Shown: piece by piece, positions 21,586 to 21,874 of the stretch
Layout: every line of letters starts with the position of its first letter
Numbering within the stretch: position 1 is the first letter of the stretch
NCBI GenBank assembly: GCA_902474645.1
Contig: CABRWN010000014.1
Coordinates: 1 to 21,874 of the forward strand
DNA length: 21,874 nt
Reading direction: 5' to 3'
DNA from: an uncultured Collinsella sp.
Lineage (GTDB): Bacteria; Actinomycetota; Coriobacteriia; Coriobacteriales; Coriobacteriaceae
The notes under the pieces: generated by a model
What the model saw: only the letters and a program-made list of their open reading frames with translations
Told to the model about the DNA's origin: nothing
Database searches by the model: none
Position numbers and translations under genes: made by a program

Positions 21586-21810
21586 TCATGCTCCACTGAA
21601 CCCGCGCTTCCAGTCGAGGTACTCCTCCTCGAAGATCTCCCCGGAGTCCCGTCTCTCGCGCCCCTCACGGATCTGTCCATATCAGTGTAGCCAATCCAAG
21701 CACAGCCCCACCGCACGACCCAGTCGCTTCCGGTCCTGCGTGGCCCCGTGAAGGCGGAAGGGCGTGGCTGCGGGCGGCGCGTTCCTTTCTCCTCGTACTT
21801 TTTTGGGCAT
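21586..21810 (-). pseudogene. Short unknown gene interrupted by an in-frame TGA
   Basis: From ATG 21810 the frame reads MPKKVRGERNAPPAATPFRL and runs to CLDWLH, where TGA (21682-21684) stops it after 42 residues. The same frame then continues for 31 residues (YGQIREGRERRDSGEIFEEE, then YLDWKRGFSGA) to a second TGA at 21586. Both halves have similar GC-rich, charged, coding-like composition, suggesting one former gene of about 74 codons with a nonsense mutation. An in-frame TGA two codons upstream fixes the ATG as the only start. A run of eight C lies 9 bp before it. I do not recognise the family. Confidence 0.4.
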
Positions 21811-21874
21811 GCGTCACGCCCCCCCCGCGCGGCGCTGAGAGCGAATCGGCGCAGGCTTGGGGCCAGTTGCGTAG

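Noticed and set aside
21690..21705. CCAAGCACAGCC shared by the CXXC peptide gene (near 18892) and the right-end fragment
   Set aside because: Only about 12 bp match and the encoded residues diverge at once (CLECIG versus CLDWLH); most likely chance.

Overview
The window looks like chromosomal DNA of a moderately GC-rich Gram-positive bacterium of the Coriobacteriia, most plausibly Collinsella or a close relative. The basis is gene content and style: hybrid histidine kinases with extracellular solute-binding sensor domains, a CXXC / polyferredoxin / thioredoxin-lipoprotein redox operon, lipoproteins with clear lipoboxes, GC-biased third codon positions and several TTG/GTG starts. No rRNA, tRNA, CRISPR array, intact transposase or prophage was seen. 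The taxonomic call is an inference.

Layout. Positions 41-1036 (minus): a two-pore-helix-type K+ channel subunit and a LOG-family nucleotide phosphoribohydrolase, headed by a cluster of 20-bp REP-like repeats (1107-1188). Positions 1281-4607 (plus): a large hybrid histidine kinase with tandem solute-binding domains, then an FMN-binding (NimA-like) split-barrel protein. A bidirectional terminator (4635-4674) separates these from a convergent minus-strand pair (4677-7735), a solute-binding lipoprotein translationally coupled to a second hybrid kinase. Two nutrient-sensing hybrid kinases therefore face each other, one with the sensor fused and one with it split off. Next on minus are a MalY/PatB-type aminotransferase and TrmO, followed by a divergent plus-strand pair: an XRE / zinc-ribbon / TipAS regulator and a glutaredoxin.

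Positions 11210-12460 form a repeat-rich island. It holds two nearly identical hairpins exactly 1080 bp apart, intact and decayed REP-like units, a 30-bp inverted repeat pair, and an orphan ribbon-helix-helix antitoxin-like gene with its own tandem palindromic operator. It is followed on minus by a dihydrouridine synthase and a 1084-residue ABC exporter with a very large extracellular domain.

Positions 16975-19017 (minus) are an extracytoplasmic redox operon: a 48-aa CXXC membrane peptide, a NapH/CcoG-like polyferredoxin and a thioredoxin-fold lipoprotein. It is divergent from an OmpR-type response regulator and its histidine kinase (19108-20918), which probably control it. From 20919 to the right end the sequence is degraded: an arginase-family fragment lacking a metal-ligand Asp, a truncated unknown gene joined to it head-on, and a short reading frame interrupted by TGA. 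This end looks like a decaying recombination site.
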